NCBI GenBank assembly: GCA_006218045.1
Contig: VBWB01000006.1
Location: 1-64,000, forward strand
Direction: 5' to 3'
Source of the DNA: Stygiobacter sp.
GTDB taxonomy: Bacteria; Pseudomonadota; Alphaproteobacteria; Rhodospirillales; Magnetospirillaceae
Length of the DNA: 64,000 nt
Shown: piece by piece, positions 1-9,292 of the stretch
How the letters are laid out: the number at the start of each line of letters is the position of its first letter
Position numbering within the stretch: the first letter of the stretch is position 1
Notes under the pieces: model-generated
The model's input: only the letters and a program-made list of their open reading frames with translations
Database searches by the model: none
What the model was told of the DNA's origin: nothing
Made by a program: the position numbers and the translations under genes

Positions 1-77
1 ACGCCGGAAGTGTCAGCCTTCACCCGGATTTTCACGTTGTAATCAATGACGCGCTTTGCGGCCACCAGGACTTTCAT
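1..77 (-). CDS. etfB: Electron transfer flavoprotein beta subunit, N-terminus only
   Basis: The first 25 codons read MKVLVAAKRVIDYNVKIRV and onward on the minus strand, which matches the start of EtfB, the FAD/AMP-binding small subunit that passes electrons from acyl-CoA dehydrogenases to ETF-ubiquinone oxidoreductase. The rest lies beyond the window. The ATG at 77 is only 3 bp after the stop of the upstream acyl-CoA synthetase. The two are therefore probably cotranscribed, linking fatty-acid activation to beta-oxidation electron transfer. The identification rests on a short but very characteristic N-terminus. Confidence 0.85.
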   Translation of the reverse strand, partial: MKVLVAAKRVIDYNVKIRVKADTSG

Positions 78-80
78 GAC

Positions 81-1703
81 TTACAGCTCCTTCGCCTGCT
101 GACGCAGCATGAACTTTTGAATCTTGCCGGTGCTGGTCTTGGGCAGCGGACCGAAAACGATGGTGCGCGGGGTCTTGAACCCGGCCATATGCGCCTTGCA
201 GAAGGTGATGATGTCGTCCTCGGTGCAGGTGGCGCCGTCCTTCAGGCTGACGAAGGCGCACGGCGTCTCGCCCCATTTTTCGTCGGGGCGCGCCACCACG
301 GCGGCTTCCATCACCTCGGGGTGCTTGTAGAGGACGTCTTCGACCTCGATGGACGAGATGTTCTCGCCGCCCGAGATGATGATGTCCTTGGAGCGGTCCT
401 TGATCTCCACATAGCCGTCGGCGTGCCATACCGCCAGATCGCCGGTGTGGAACCAGCCGCCCTCGAAGCTTTCCACCGTCGCCTTGGGGTTCTTCAGATA
501 GCCCTTCATGACGTTGTTGCCGCGCATGAAGATTTCGCCCATGGTCAGGCCGTCCTTGGGGCAGGGCTCGAGCGTCATCGGGTCGGCGATCATCACCGCT
601 TCCAGCATGGGGCCGCGCACGCCCTGGCGGGCCTTGATCCTGGCCTTGTCGTCGATGGACAGATCGTTCCACTTGTCGTGCCAGACGCATTGGATCACCG
701 GGCCGTAGACCTCGGTCAGGCCATAGACGTGGGTGACTTCCCAGCCCATGCGCTCCATGCCGGCGATGACGGCGGCCGGCGGGGCGGCGCCGGCGGTCAT
801 CACCTTGACCGGCTGGCTGATGCCCTCCTTCAAGGCGGCGGGGGCGTTGTTGATCATGTTCAGCACGATGGGGGCGCCGCAGAAATAGCCCACATTCTCG
901 GAGCGGATCAGATCGAGGATGGGCTCGACCCGCACATGGCGCAGACAGACGCTGGTGCCGGCGGTGGCGGCCATGGTCCAGGGGAAACACCAGCCATTGC
1001 AGTGGAACATGGGCAGGGTCCACAGATAGACCGGGCCGTCGGGCAGGTTCCAACCCAGGGCGTTGGACACCGCGTTCAGGTAAGCGCCGCGATGGTGGTA
1101 GACCACGCCCTTGGGATTGCCGGTGGTGCCCGAGGTGTAATTAAGGGCGATGGCGTCCCATTCATCGGCGGGCATGGTCCACGGATGCATCTCAGTGGCC
1201 AGCAGATCCTCATAGGTGGCCTCGCCGATCAACTCGCCGCCGACATAGGTGGGATCGTCGATGTCGAACACCGGAATCTTGACCTTGAGACCGTCCAGCG
1301 CCTTCTTCACCACCTTGGAGAACTCGCGATCGACGATCAGCATCTTGGCTTCGCCGTGTTCGAGGATGAAGGTGATGGCCTCGGCATCCAGGCGGGTATT
1401 GATGGCGTTGAGCACCGCCCCGGCCAGCGGGATGGCGAAATGGCCCTCGAACAGTTCCGGCGTGTTGGCGGCCAACATGGCCACGGTGTCGCCCTTGCCG
1501 ATGCCGCGCGCGGCCAGACCGGCGGCCAGACGGCGCACGCGCACCAGGGTTTCACCCCAGGTGCGACGGACCGGGCCATGGATGATTGCGACACGATCCG
1601 GCCAGACAGAGGCTGTGCGCTCGAGGAAGGTCAGGGGCGTCAGCGCGACGAAATTCGCGGTGTTCTTGTCCAAATCCCGATCATACACATTGGTGGCGGC
1701 CAT
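81..1703 (-). CDS. AMP-dependent acyl-CoA synthetase (fatty-acid-CoA ligase family)
   Basis: This 540-residue member of the ANL superfamily activates a carboxylic acid through an acyl-adenylate and transfers it to CoA in the cytoplasm. The P-loop YTSGTTGNPKG is at about residues 189-199. The GWFHTGDLAV and GGENISSIEVE segments of the hinge region lie at about 420-460, and the C-terminal catalytic lysine motif STGKIQK is near 525. Length and motifs fit the medium-chain or methylmercaptopropionate (DmdB-like) branch, but the substrate cannot be read from sequence. GGGAGAAA precedes the ATG at 1703. It lies directly upstream of etfB, which favours a beta-oxidation role. Confidence 0.9.
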   Translation of the reverse strand: MAATNVYDRDLDKNTANFVALTPLTFLERTASVWPDRVAIIHGPVRRTWGETLVRVRRLAAGLAARGIGKGDTVAMLAANTPELFEGHFAIPLAGAVLNAINTRLDAEAITFILEHGEAKMLIVDREFSKVVKKALDGLKVKIPVFDIDDPTYVGGELIGEATYEDLLATEMHPWTMPADEWDAIALNYTSGTTGNPKGVVYHHRGAYLNAVSNALGWNLPDGPVYLWTLPMFHCNGWCFPWTMAATAGTSVCLRHVRVEPILDLIRSENVGYFCGAPIVLNMINNAPAALKEGISQPVKVMTAGAAPPAAVIAGMERMGWEVTHVYGLTEVYGPVIQCVWHDKWNDLSIDDKARIKARQGVRGPMLEAVMIADPMTLEPCPKDGLTMGEIFMRGNNVMKGYLKNPKATVESFEGGWFHTGDLAVWHADGYVEIKDRSKDIIISGGENISSIEVEDVLYKHPEVMEAAVVARPDEKWGETPCAFVSLKDGATCTEDDIITFCKAHMAGFKTPRTIVFGPLPKTSTGKIQKFMLRQQAKEL

Positions 1704-1975
1704 GGCCTGTTTCTCCCTAGGGCTTTATCGCGAGCCGGCTGCTGGTTTCAGCGTTGGATGCGGTCTAACAGCCCAGCTTTTCCCAAGTTTCTCAGGATTA
1801 TGACGAATTGTATCCGTGCAAAAAACCTGAGCCGGAAGCCCGCTCATCCCAACGCCGCCAGCGGTGGACGGCAAGACTAACACAGAGATTTTGCCGATCA
1901 CCGGCAAAACGCTGAAAAAGTCAGGGGGGCCAGGCGTTGATTCCATAAGCCCATCCCTTTCGCCAAGGACGTTTC
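1704..1975. promoter_or_regulatory. Divergent intergenic region with a perfect 8-bp palindrome
   Basis: This 272-bp spacer separates the divergent acyl-CoA synthetase and esterase genes and must hold both promoters. The clearest signal is TTTTGCCG-ATCAC-CGGCAAAA at 1889-1909, a perfect 8-bp inverted repeat. It could be an operator or a small RNA hairpin. I see no T-run typical of a terminator and no convincing -35/-10 pair. Confidence 0.3.
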
Positions 1976-3535
1976 ATGCGCCTGCTCCCCGCAGCCCTCG
2001 CCCTGCTGATCCTGTCCCCCGACCCCGCCCGGTCGGAAACCCTGAAGGCCGGGGAAAGCCGGTCCCACTCCGTGGCGGCGGCACCCGGCGATTTCATCCA
2101 CGGCACATTCGAGGGGCGCGGTCTGCGTCTGCATCTGGTCGACGGCAACGGCCAATCCTTGCGCCTGCTGGCCAAGGGCGAGCGCGACACCCAGGAATTC
2201 ATGTTCGTCGCCGGCCCCCGGACGCCCCATACCCTGAAGGTGGAAACCGACCAGGGCGGTGCCTACCACCTGCGCCTTCACCGCCGTATCGCCAAGGCGG
2301 ATCAGGGTATCACCGCCGCCGCCTTGTCCAGCCCCGGCCTGTGCGCCCTGGCCGCCGGCGGCGATGTGGACGACTTTTGGCGGCAACTGCGCGGCCCGCT
2401 GGTGGAAACCGAGGGCGTGCAGCCCCCCCTGCCCGCCGGTCAGGCGCTGCTGACCTTTCTGTGGCGGGGACAGCACGACACTGTCTGGCTGTTCGCGGCG
2501 CCGTCGGGCAATCACGACAAGATGCAGCGCCTGGGGCAAAGCGATGTGTGGTTCGCCAGTTATGTGGTGCCGACCAGCACCCGGCTGTCCTACAAGATCG
2601 CCCCCGACGTCCCCGAGTTGAAGCTGTCCGCCGGGGAGCGCCGCCGCGCCATCCTGGCCACCGCCCAGCGCGACCCGCTCAATCCCCGCCACTTCCCCGA
2701 CCATGTGGCCGACATTTATGATGGCGAATCGGTGGTGGAACTGCCCGACGCCCCCCGGCAGGACTGGGTATTCCGTCAGCCCGGCATACCCGCCGGGACT
2801 ATCGAACGCTTGCGCCTGTCCAGCCCGATCCTGGGCAACCAGCGCGAGATCGTGCTGTACCGCCCCGCCGGCTACGTGCCGGGGGCCGAGGGTAACGGTC
2901 TGCTGCTGCTGTTCGACGCTGAATTCTATGTGGACAAGGCCGATATCACCGCGCTGTTGGACAACCTCAACCACCAGCGCCGCATCCCGTCCACCGCCGC
3001 CATCATCGTCGCCAATCCCAGCACCGAGACCCGCGCCGCCGAATTGCCGCCCAACCCGGCCTTCCTGCGTTTTCTTGATGAAGAGCTGATGCCCTGGGCC
3101 AAGGGGCACGGCATCGCCGCCGCCCCTCCTCGCACGGTGGTGGCCGGGTCCAGTTATGGCGGCCTGGCTGCGGCGCAGGCCGGGCTCACCCTGCCGCACT
3201 GGTTCGGCAACGTCCACAGCCAGTCGGGATCATTCTGGTGGGCACCGTCCGGCGCCGAGCCGGAATGGTTGACCCGCCAATTCGCCCAGCGGGCGAAAGT
3301 GCCGGTGCGCTTTCACCTGGAAGCCGGATTGTTTGAAAGCGGCGGTAAATCCATCCTGGAGACCACTCGCCATCTGCGCGACGTGCTGATGGCCAAGGGC
3401 TATGACGTCCGCCACCGCGAATATGCCAGCGGCCACGATCTGGCCCATTGGCGGTCGACCCTGGGCACCGGGCTGATGGATTTGATCGGCTATGCCTCGC
3501 CCGACAGCCACAGCACTTCGGCGGTGAACAGATAG
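1976..3535 (+). CDS. Secreted enterochelin-esterase-like (Fes/esterase D fold) protein
   Basis: This 519-residue protein starts with a signal peptide (about residues 1-20, Leu/Ala-rich core ending near ARSE), so it probably acts in the periplasm. The C-terminal half (about 270-510) is an alpha/beta-hydrolase of the Fes/YbbA type. It has the nucleophile elbow G-S-S-Y-G with Ser at about 393, and a late His in GHDLAHW near 490. The N-terminal half is the beta-rich region usual for enterochelin esterases. Family members hydrolyse ferric siderophore esters, but other esters are possible. The last 46 bp overlap the 3' end of the convergent response-regulator gene. Confidence 0.8.
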   Translation: MRLLPAALALLILSPDPARSETLKAGESRSHSVAAAPGDFIHGTFEGRGLRLHLVDGNGQSLRLLAKGERDTQEFMFVAGPRTPHTLKVETDQGGAYHLRLHRRIAKADQGITAAALSSPGLCALAAGGDVDDFWRQLRGPLVETEGVQPPLPAGQALLTFLWRGQHDTVWLFAAPSGNHDKMQRLGQSDVWFASYVVPTSTRLSYKIAPDVPELKLSAGERRRAILATAQRDPLNPRHFPDHVADIYDGESVVELPDAPRQDWVFRQPGIPAGTIERLRLSSPILGNQREIVLYRPAGYVPGAEGNGLLLLFDAEFYVDKADITALLDNLNHQRRIPSTAAIIVANPSTETRAAELPPNPAFLRFLDEELMPWAKGHGIAAAPPRTVVAGSSYGGLAAAQAGLTLPHWFGNVHSQSGSFWWAPSGAEPEWLTRQFAQRAKVPVRFHLEAGLFESGGKSILETTRHLRDVLMAKGYDVRHREYASGHDLAHWRSTLGTGLMDLIGYASPDSHSTSAVNR

Positions 3536-4221
3536 CCGGCGCCATAGACGGTCTTGATCAGGCGCGGCGACTTGGCGTCGCGCTCGATCTTCTTGCGGAT
3601 GCGGGACACCCGCACGTCGATGGAACGGTCATAGGGAAAGTCGTCGCGTTCGCAATCGGCCCCTTGCAATTGCTCACGCGACAGCACCCGCTTGGGTGAT
3701 TTCAGCAGCGCCAGCAGCAGACCGGCCTCGGCGGCGGTCAGGCTTTCCTGGTGGCCGTCATCGGCGACCAGGGTCAGATTGCCGGGATCGAACACCCATT
3801 CGCCGAAACGCGCCCGCTGGGTGTCGGTGGCCATGGCCGCCCCGGCCAGTTGCTCGCGCCGACGGATGACAGAATTGATGCGGGCGACCAGTTCGCGCGG
3901 CTCGAACGGCTTGACGATATAATCGTCGGCGCCCAGTTCCAGGCCCAGAACGCGGTCGGAAACGCCGCCGCGTCCGGTCAGGATGATGACGCCGAAGCGC
4001 ACGTCGCCCCAAAGCTCGCGCACCAGGGTCAGGCCGTCCATGTCGGGCAGGCCCAGATCGACCAGACACAGCTCGGGGGCCTGGCGGCGGATGGCGGCAC
4101 GGGCGTCGCGGCCCGAGCCGAAGGCCTGAACCTCATAGCCATAGCCTTCCAGCACGGTACGCACCAGATTGCGGATATCGGCATCATCCTCGATCAGATA
4201 CAGAAGCTTCCTGGCGCCCAA
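3490..4221 (-). CDS. OmpR-family response regulator
   Basis: This 243-residue two-component regulator has a receiver at about residues 5-118 (acidic pair EDD at 11-13, phospho-Asp about 55 in LVDLGLPDMDG, conserved Lys about 104 in YIVKPF). It is followed by a winged-helix DNA-binding domain at about 140-236 ending in KTVYGAGYLF. It starts at TTG 4221 behind GAGGGA, only 10 bp after the stop of the hybrid kinase upstream, so the two form an operon and almost certainly a cognate pair. Target genes are not evident. Confidence 0.92.
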   Translation of the reverse strand: MGARKLLYLIEDDADIRNLVRTVLEGYGYEVQAFGSGRDARAAIRRQAPELCLVDLGLPDMDGLTLVRELWGDVRFGVIILTGRGGVSDRVLGLELGADDYIVKPFEPRELVARINSVIRRREQLAGAAMATDTQRARFGEWVFDPGNLTLVADDGHQESLTAAEAGLLLALLKSPKRVLSREQLQGADCERDDFPYDRSIDVRVSRIRKKIERDAKSPRLIKTVYGAGYLFTAEVLWLSGEA

Positions 4222-4231
4222 CCCGCGTCCC

Positions 4232-7078
4232 TCAGTTTTTTATGGCGGATCCCGACCGGCCGATGGCGTCGATCAGATCCTGCTTTTCCCACGGCTTGGA
4301 CAAGACTACCAGATCGGATCGGTCCTCGCTGCCATCAAAGGAGAAGCCGCTGATCAGAACCATCGAAATTTCCGGCCTGGATTCCTTGACCCGCCGGGCC
4401 AGATCAACCCCCGATAGTCCAGGCATGACGATATCTGATATCACCAGATGCAGGTCTTCGATCTGCTCAACCAAAGCAGCGGCCTCGTCGCCGCTTTCCG
4501 CCTCGACCACGGAAAACCCCAATTCGACCAATTGCCGGCGGATGATCTGGCGCACGTCCTCGTTGTCCTCGGCCACCAGGGCCAGACGACCGGGCCAGCG
4601 CTGATCGGAAATGGCCGGCACCAAGATTTCCGGCTGGGCCACCGGCTCGGCCCTGGGCAGCAAGATGGTCACCCGCGCCCCGTCGCCGGCCTCGGAATCG
4701 ATGCGGATATAGCCGTGCGACTGCTTGACGAAGCCATAGACCATGGACAGGCCCAGGCCCGAGCCCTGTTCCTTGGTGGTGTAAAACGGCTCGAAGGCGC
4801 GGGCCAGACTGTCGGCGCCGAAGCCCTGGCCGTGATCGGCGACGATGATTTCCAGATAATCGTCGGCGGGGGCCATTTCGTCGAACATCAGCGGTTCGGT
4901 CAGGGTGCGGATGCGGGCCTTGATGTCCAGGCGACCACCGCCGGGCATGGCGTCGCGGGCGTTGAGCACCAGATTGACCAGGGCGTTTTCCAGTTGGTTC
5001 TGGTCGGCGATGGCCCAGCATGGCACGTCGTCGGGCGGCAGGGTCATGTCGATGGAACTGGGCAGCGAGCGGCGCAGCAGCACCGCCATTTCGCGGATCA
5101 GGGCGCCCACATCCACCGGCTGCGGCTTCAGCGGCTGCCGGCGCGAGAAGGCCAGCAGGCGGCTGGTGATGTCGGCGCCGCGCCACCCGGCCCGCTGTGC
5201 CGGTTCCAGGAATTCGTCCAGTCCCTCGACATCGGCATAACGTTCGCGCGCGGCGGCCAGATTGCCGATGATGATGGACAGCAGATTGTTGAAATCATGG
5301 GCCAGCCCGCCCGACAATTGCCCCACCGCGTTCAGCCGCTGGGCTTCCATCAGCCTCCGTTCGGTGTCCTTTTCGTCGGTGACGTCGAGTGACAGCACGA
5401 ACATGCCCAGCACCGCCCCTTCCGGCCCCAGTTCCGGGATCAGGCTGTTCTTGGTGATCAGGCTGCGGCCATCCTGGCCCGAGGGAAAGGCGTACTCGAA
5501 CGACGCCGCCTCGCCGGCGAAGGTACGGGCCAGATAAGGCGCGATGCTGTCATGGGCGTGGCGGCCCACCATCTCGGCCAGGTAGCGCCCGACCACGTCG
5601 CCCTTGTCGCGCCGAACCAGATCGGCCCAGCGGCGATTGGCGAAACGGATACGTTGATCTCGGTCGAGATAGGCGATGGCCGCCGGAATGGCGTCGAGAA
5701 TCAGGCGCTGGCGCGCCTCGGTATCGGCCAGGGCCATTTGCGCCCGGTCCTGCAATTCCACCGCCTGCAACAGGCGGCGGTTGCTGTCCTCAAGCTCCAT
5801 GGTGCGGTGGCGGACCCGGCTGTCCAAGGTGGCGATGTTGTCGCGCACCCGCTGGATCATGCCGTCGAAGACAGCGGCCAGGATGCCGATTTCATCGTCG
5901 CGGGCGATGCCGGTCCGGGCGCTGAGGTCGCCGGCGCTGACTTGTGCCGCCGTCTCGGCCAGCCGGCGCAAGGGCTCGACCAGACGCCGGGCCGCCAGCC
6001 AGGCCAGGGCGATGCCGATGACCAGGATGGCCAAGGCCACCATCATGATGCGGTTGGACAGTTCCACCGCCGATTTGCGCAAGTCTTCCACATAGACCGA
6101 CGAGGCGATGTACCAGTCGAAGCCGGGGAAGTGCCGCACCCAGGAAATCTTTTGATAAACGTAATTATCGGGGTCTTCCGGCTTGTCCCACAGATAATAG
6201 ACCGGCTGGCCGCTATCGGCGGCGGCCTTCAACTCGTCGGCGATGGAATGCCCCGACAGCGGGTTGTTCTTGCGTGAAAACTCCGTCCCCTCGATATTGG
6301 CGTTGGGATGGATGATCATGTTGTTGCGGGCGTCGAAGATATAGACGTAGCCGGTGGCGTTGATGCGGATGGCGCGCAGCACCTGGCGCAAATCCTCCAC
6401 CGCCACGCTCATGCGCTTGGCCACCTCGGCGTCGATATCGGCCAGATAGGCCCCCGTCCCCACCACCAGCCGGTGACGGGGCAAATCCTTGAAATAGGAG
6501 ATCTTCTGGTCGGTCAGGGCTGTGCTGTTGCCCTTGGGCCGGGCCCACGGATAGGTGTGGAAGCCCTCGCCCCAGGCGCGCGCGGTGGAAATGATCACCG
6601 GGATGATGGTGTTGCCCGACTGGTCGCGGAAATCGGCGGCATTGCGGCCCTGGAAATAGGGGTCGGGATGGGACAGCAGATTGGAATAGTAATCGGTGAC
6701 CCAGATGTAGTCGTCATTGCCGTACTTCATCGCCCGCAGGCCCTCGAACACCTGGCGCCTGGCCTCGGCATCGGAGATCTCGCCGCGGTCGCGCTGGGCG
6801 AACACCCAATCCATATAGGCGGCGGCCAATTGCACCACGTTGCGCAATTGCTGCTTGTACGACTTTTCCGTCTCGGCCCGCTGTTCCTCCAACCCGCCCT
6901 TGATCTTGGCCGCCATCTTGAAGACGTTTTCCAAGATGGCGCCGCTGGCGTTCAGCTCGATCTCATAGGCCTTCTGCTCGACCAGCGGCACCACCAGCAA
7001 GTAGACGGCAGCCGAAAACAGGCCGACGACGATCAGCATGGTGGAGAACAGGCGATGGAACAGGCGAGACCGTATCAT
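4232..7078 (-). CDS. Hybrid sensor histidine kinase with tandem Cache sensor, HAMP, PAS and C-terminal receiver
   Basis: This 948-residue inner-membrane kinase has TM1 at about 10-32 and a long periplasmic part with two Cache_2-like repeats (motifs DYIWVTDYYSNLLSHPDPYF and YVYIFDARNNMIIHPNANIE). TM2 lies near 340-362, followed by HAMP about 363-415 and PAS about 470-580. The HisKA has GGLAHDFNNLL with His about 593, then a HATPase domain, and a full receiver at about 830-945 with SDIVMPGLSG. Such Cache sensors bind small carboxylates or amino acids; the ligand here is unknown. The response regulator follows 10 bp downstream. The attached receiver suggests a phosphorelay or feedback. Confidence 0.92.
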   Translation of the reverse strand: MIRSRLFHRLFSTMLIVVGLFSAAVYLLVVPLVEQKAYEIELNASGAILENVFKMAAKIKGGLEEQRAETEKSYKQQLRNVVQLAAAYMDWVFAQRDRGEISDAEARRQVFEGLRAMKYGNDDYIWVTDYYSNLLSHPDPYFQGRNAADFRDQSGNTIIPVIISTARAWGEGFHTYPWARPKGNSTALTDQKISYFKDLPRHRLVVGTGAYLADIDAEVAKRMSVAVEDLRQVLRAIRINATGYVYIFDARNNMIIHPNANIEGTEFSRKNNPLSGHSIADELKAAADSGQPVYYLWDKPEDPDNYVYQKISWVRHFPGFDWYIASSVYVEDLRKSAVELSNRIMMVALAILVIGIALAWLAARRLVEPLRRLAETAAQVSAGDLSARTGIARDDEIGILAAVFDGMIQRVRDNIATLDSRVRHRTMELEDSNRRLLQAVELQDRAQMALADTEARQRLILDAIPAAIAYLDRDQRIRFANRRWADLVRRDKGDVVGRYLAEMVGRHAHDSIAPYLARTFAGEAASFEYAFPSGQDGRSLITKNSLIPELGPEGAVLGMFVLSLDVTDEKDTERRLMEAQRLNAVGQLSGGLAHDFNNLLSIIIGNLAAARERYADVEGLDEFLEPAQRAGWRGADITSRLLAFSRRQPLKPQPVDVGALIREMAVLLRRSLPSSIDMTLPPDDVPCWAIADQNQLENALVNLVLNARDAMPGGGRLDIKARIRTLTEPLMFDEMAPADDYLEIIVADHGQGFGADSLARAFEPFYTTKEQGSGLGLSMVYGFVKQSHGYIRIDSEAGDGARVTILLPRAEPVAQPEILVPAISDQRWPGRLALVAEDNEDVRQIIRRQLVELGFSVVEAESGDEAAALVEQIEDLHLVISDIVMPGLSGVDLARRVKESRPEISMVLISGFSFDGSEDRSDLVVLSKPWEKQDLIDAIGRSGSAIKN

Positions 7079-7196
7079 GCTGCCTTATTATCCACAGCCC
7101 GGACATTTTCACAAGCATTGCCGACGATAAGACGAATGTAACCAAATGTAAAAAATGGTATTTATTCATTTCAATAAAATACGTCCCGTTTCAAGC

Positions 7197-7406
7197 TCAA
7201 GAACTCTTTTTCCTTAGATCATTCAGGACAAATAAACGAATGGCGGATGATAAGTTACCATCCCGTTCAGCATCGATAGCACTGACAAGCTGATTGATGG
7301 AGACGCCATCGCGTTCGGATATTTTCTTCAACTCATCCCAGAATTCCGGTTCCATAGTGACGGAACTGGCATGACCAGCAATGATGATGGAGTGTTTTTT
7401 CAGCAT
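7197..7406 (-). CDS. Ribbon-helix-helix domain protein (RHH_4 type)
   Basis: This 69-residue protein has the pattern typical of the short alphaproteobacterial RHH_4 family: a beta strand with HASSVTMEPEFWDELKKI, then SINQLVSAID, then LSSAIRLFVLND. Members are predicted MetJ/Arc-fold DNA-binding proteins. No ribosome-binding site stands out before the ATG at 7406. It is flanked by AT-rich spacers (7079-7196 and 7407-7609) and is transcribed alone. No toxin gene is adjacent, so I do not call it an antitoxin. Confidence 0.75.
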   Translation of the reverse strand: MLKKHSIIIAGHASSVTMEPEFWDELKKISERDGVSINQLVSAIDAERDGNLSSAIRLFVLNDLRKKSS

Positions 7407-7609
7407 GACGCAGCACTTTTAAGAACAGCTCCAGGCATATCATGACGTTTTCATAATTATGTAAATGGAAACATCAAAGATCGTCGGTATACCATACTTG
7501 CCGCCGGGATGGGTCAAGCCCACCCCAAACCTCCGGTGGATTGAGGATGCGCACAACACATCCTACACTCGGCACCGTAGGGCAAGAACAGGACTTAGGG
7601 AGGACAGAA

Positions 7610-8041
7610 ATGGAATCCGCGCCTATCCCCGTACGCCTGACCTTGAACGAAAGCACCGCCGCCGCTCTGGCCGAAGCCGCCGACGATCTGTGCAAGGCCT
7701 CCGACACCGACCATTTCGTTGCCGCGCTCGACGTCAACCACCGTCTGTGGTTGACCCTGTCGCGCATCGCCTGTGCCAAATCCTGGTTGGACCCCAACCG
7801 CCATCTGGCCGATTTCGTCGTTTCGGCCTCGCGCACCGCCGGTCGCGGTCTGTCGGATGAAAAGCTGGAAACCCTGGTGGAAATCAACCGCGAAGTGTCC
7901 AAGCGGCTAACCAGCGGGCGGGCGCTGTCGCCCATCCGCCAGCGGGCCAAACTGGCTTGGCAGGAACGCGGTCGGCCCTATGGGGTGCCGCTGGAACGCT
8001 GGCTGATCGCCGAAATGGAGCGCCAGGCCAAGGCGCACTGA
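7610..8041 (+). CDS. FlaF-like protein (flagellin synthesis regulator family)
   Basis: This 143-residue protein starts at ATG 7610 behind a strong AGGGAGGA; an in-frame start 69 bp upstream has no such site. The core, ALDVNHRLWLTL at about 51-62 and later LVEINREVSKRLTSG at about 101-115, follows the N-RxLW ... L-x-x-INR pattern of FlaF. FlaF is an alphaproteobacterial regulator of flagellin secretion and translation. The N- and C-terminal extensions are longer than in typical FlaF (about 115 aa), and there is no flagellar gene nearby. The family assignment is therefore by pattern only. Confidence 0.55.
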   Translation: MESAPIPVRLTLNESTAAALAEAADDLCKASDTDHFVAALDVNHRLWLTLSRIACAKSWLDPNRHLADFVVSASRTAGRGLSDEKLETLVEINREVSKRLTSGRALSPIRQRAKLAWQERGRPYGVPLERWLIAEMERQAKAH

Positions 8042-8422
8042 TCACAACCCGTCATTGTGGCGTTCGTCCCCTTGCAGACGTAAGCGCCACATCAGCGCCA
8101 CCGTCGCCCCCTTGAAGGCCGGCAGCAGCACCGCGGTCAGCGCGCCGGCGGTCAGCGCCGCCGCCGCCATGAACCAGCCCATGGGCGGCGCCCAGACCTG
8201 CTCGACCCACAAACACAGCGGCACCACCAGATGGGCGACGGCGAACAGGGTGAAATAGGCCGGGCCGTCATCGGCGCGGATATGCCCCAGGGGCTCTGCG
8301 CAGCACTCGCAGGTTTCCACCACCCGCAGATAGGCATGCAACACCCGCCCGTGGCCGCAGCGGGGACAAAGGCCGCAAAAGCCGCGCGCCAGAACGCGGG
8401 GGATGGAGAGGGGCGCAAGCAT
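8042..8422 (-). CDS. DUF983 family membrane protein
   Basis: This 126-residue protein has an N-terminal zinc-ribbon-like segment with CGLCPRCGHG at about 16-25 and CECCAEP at about 38-44. Two membrane helices follow at about 59-75 and 80-103. This is the standard DUF983 architecture of alphaproteobacteria; the function is unknown. It sits on the same strand as grxD but beyond a strong bidirectional terminator, so it is probably transcribed separately. Confidence 0.8.
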   Translation of the reverse strand: MLAPLSIPRVLARGFCGLCPRCGHGRVLHAYLRVVETCECCAEPLGHIRADDGPAYFTLFAVAHLVVPLCLWVEQVWAPPMGWFMAAAALTAGALTAVLLPAFKGATVALMWRLRLQGDERHNDGL

Positions 8423-8473
8423 GAAGTCTAGATGGCACCGCCGGACGGCGATTGCCAGCCCCGGGCGGGCATG

Positions 8474-8505
8474 AAAAAGCCCGAAACCGCGGCTTCGGGC
8501 TTTTT
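8474..8505. terminator. Bidirectional intrinsic terminator after grxD
   Basis: AAAAAGCCCGAA at 8474-8485 pairs perfectly with TTCGGGCTTTTT at 8494-8505 (12 bp, 8-nt loop). The A/T ends give a U-run on either strand. It lies just after the grxD stop on the minus strand. Confidence 0.9.
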
Positions 8506-8524
8506 CCTGCGATCGGATTCGGGA

Positions 8525-8857
8525 TCAGGCGCTGACGGGAACGCCCTTATCCTTCAGCAAGGCGGCCAATTCGCCGTTGCCGGCCATTTCGCGCACGATG
8601 TCGCAGCCGCCGACGAACTCGCCCTTGACGTAAAGCTGCGGCAGGGTCGGCCAGTTGCTGTACTGCTTGATGCCTTCGCGCAAGGACGGATCGACCAGGA
8701 TGTCGATGCCCTTGAACTTGACGCCCAGGGCGGTCAACACCTGGACGACGGCGGCGGAAAAGCCGCATTGCGGGAACATGGGCGTCCCCTTCATAAACAC
8801 GACCACGTCGTTTTCACTGAGGTCCTGCTGAATGCGTTCAAAAACCGGATTGCTCAT
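8525..8857 (-). CDS. grxD: Monothiol glutaredoxin, Grx4/GrxD type
   Basis: This 110-residue monothiol glutaredoxin has the CGFS active site (PQCGFSAAVV, Cys about 32) after the lead-in MKGTPMFP. It has the GSH-binding WPTLPQLYVKGEFVGGCDI segment at about 71-90. Grx4 proteins bind a [2Fe-2S] cluster with glutathione and deliver it in the cytoplasm, usually with a BolA partner. The bolA gene lies immediately upstream on the same strand with a gap of about 110 bp, in line with the conserved Grx4-BolA partnership. Confidence 0.95.
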   Translation of the reverse strand: MSNPVFERIQQDLSENDVVVFMKGTPMFPQCGFSAAVVQVLTALGVKFKGIDILVDPSLREGIKQYSNWPTLPQLYVKGEFVGGCDIVREMAGNGELAALLKDKGVPVSA

Positions 8858-8968
8858 GGATGCGACCTATCTGCGAGAAGTAAGGCGGAATTGGAATTGT
8901 TTGAATGTAGGGAGCCGAAGCCGCCGGTGCAACATGCTTGCCGCACGATCCAGCGGCTTTGACGCCGA

Positions 8969-9226
8969 TCAACCCTTGGCCCAGTCCGGCGCCGTCTCGG
9001 GCGTTGCGGTCTGCAGGGCCAAGGCGTGCAATTCACCGCCCATCTTGCCTTGCAACGCGCCATAGACCATCTGGTGCTGGGCGACGCGGGACTTGCCCTT
9101 GAAGGCGTCCGACACCACCAGGGCGGAATAGTGGTCGCCGTCGCCGCGCAGGTCTTCGATGATGACCTTGGCGTCGGGAAAGGCCTCCTTGATCATCTGT
9201 TCGATCACACTGGCTTCCATGGGCAT
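8969..9226 (-). CDS. bolA: BolA family protein
   Basis: This 85-residue BolA/IbaG-type protein has the stretches [39 protein letters not shown] and HQMVYGAL, including the HxMVY pattern and conserved His residues that share a [2Fe-2S] cluster with a monothiol glutaredoxin. It precedes grxD on the same strand, and the pair probably acts in iron-sulfur trafficking or iron sensing. Length and motifs are normal for the family. Confidence 0.93.
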   Translation of the reverse strand: MPMEASVIEQMIKEAFPDAKVIIEDLRGDGDHYSALVVSDAFKGKSRVAQHQMVYGALQGKMGGELHALALQTATPETAPDWAKG

Positions 9227-9292
9227 GTACGGATTCTCCTGCTGGGGCTTTAGGCGAAAGCGCGGGCATAGTGCGCCAAACCGGCGCGAAAA

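Noticed and set aside
7197-7406. RHH protein as an antitoxin
   Set aside because: No small toxin gene is adjacent. The closest family is the stand-alone RHH_4 group.
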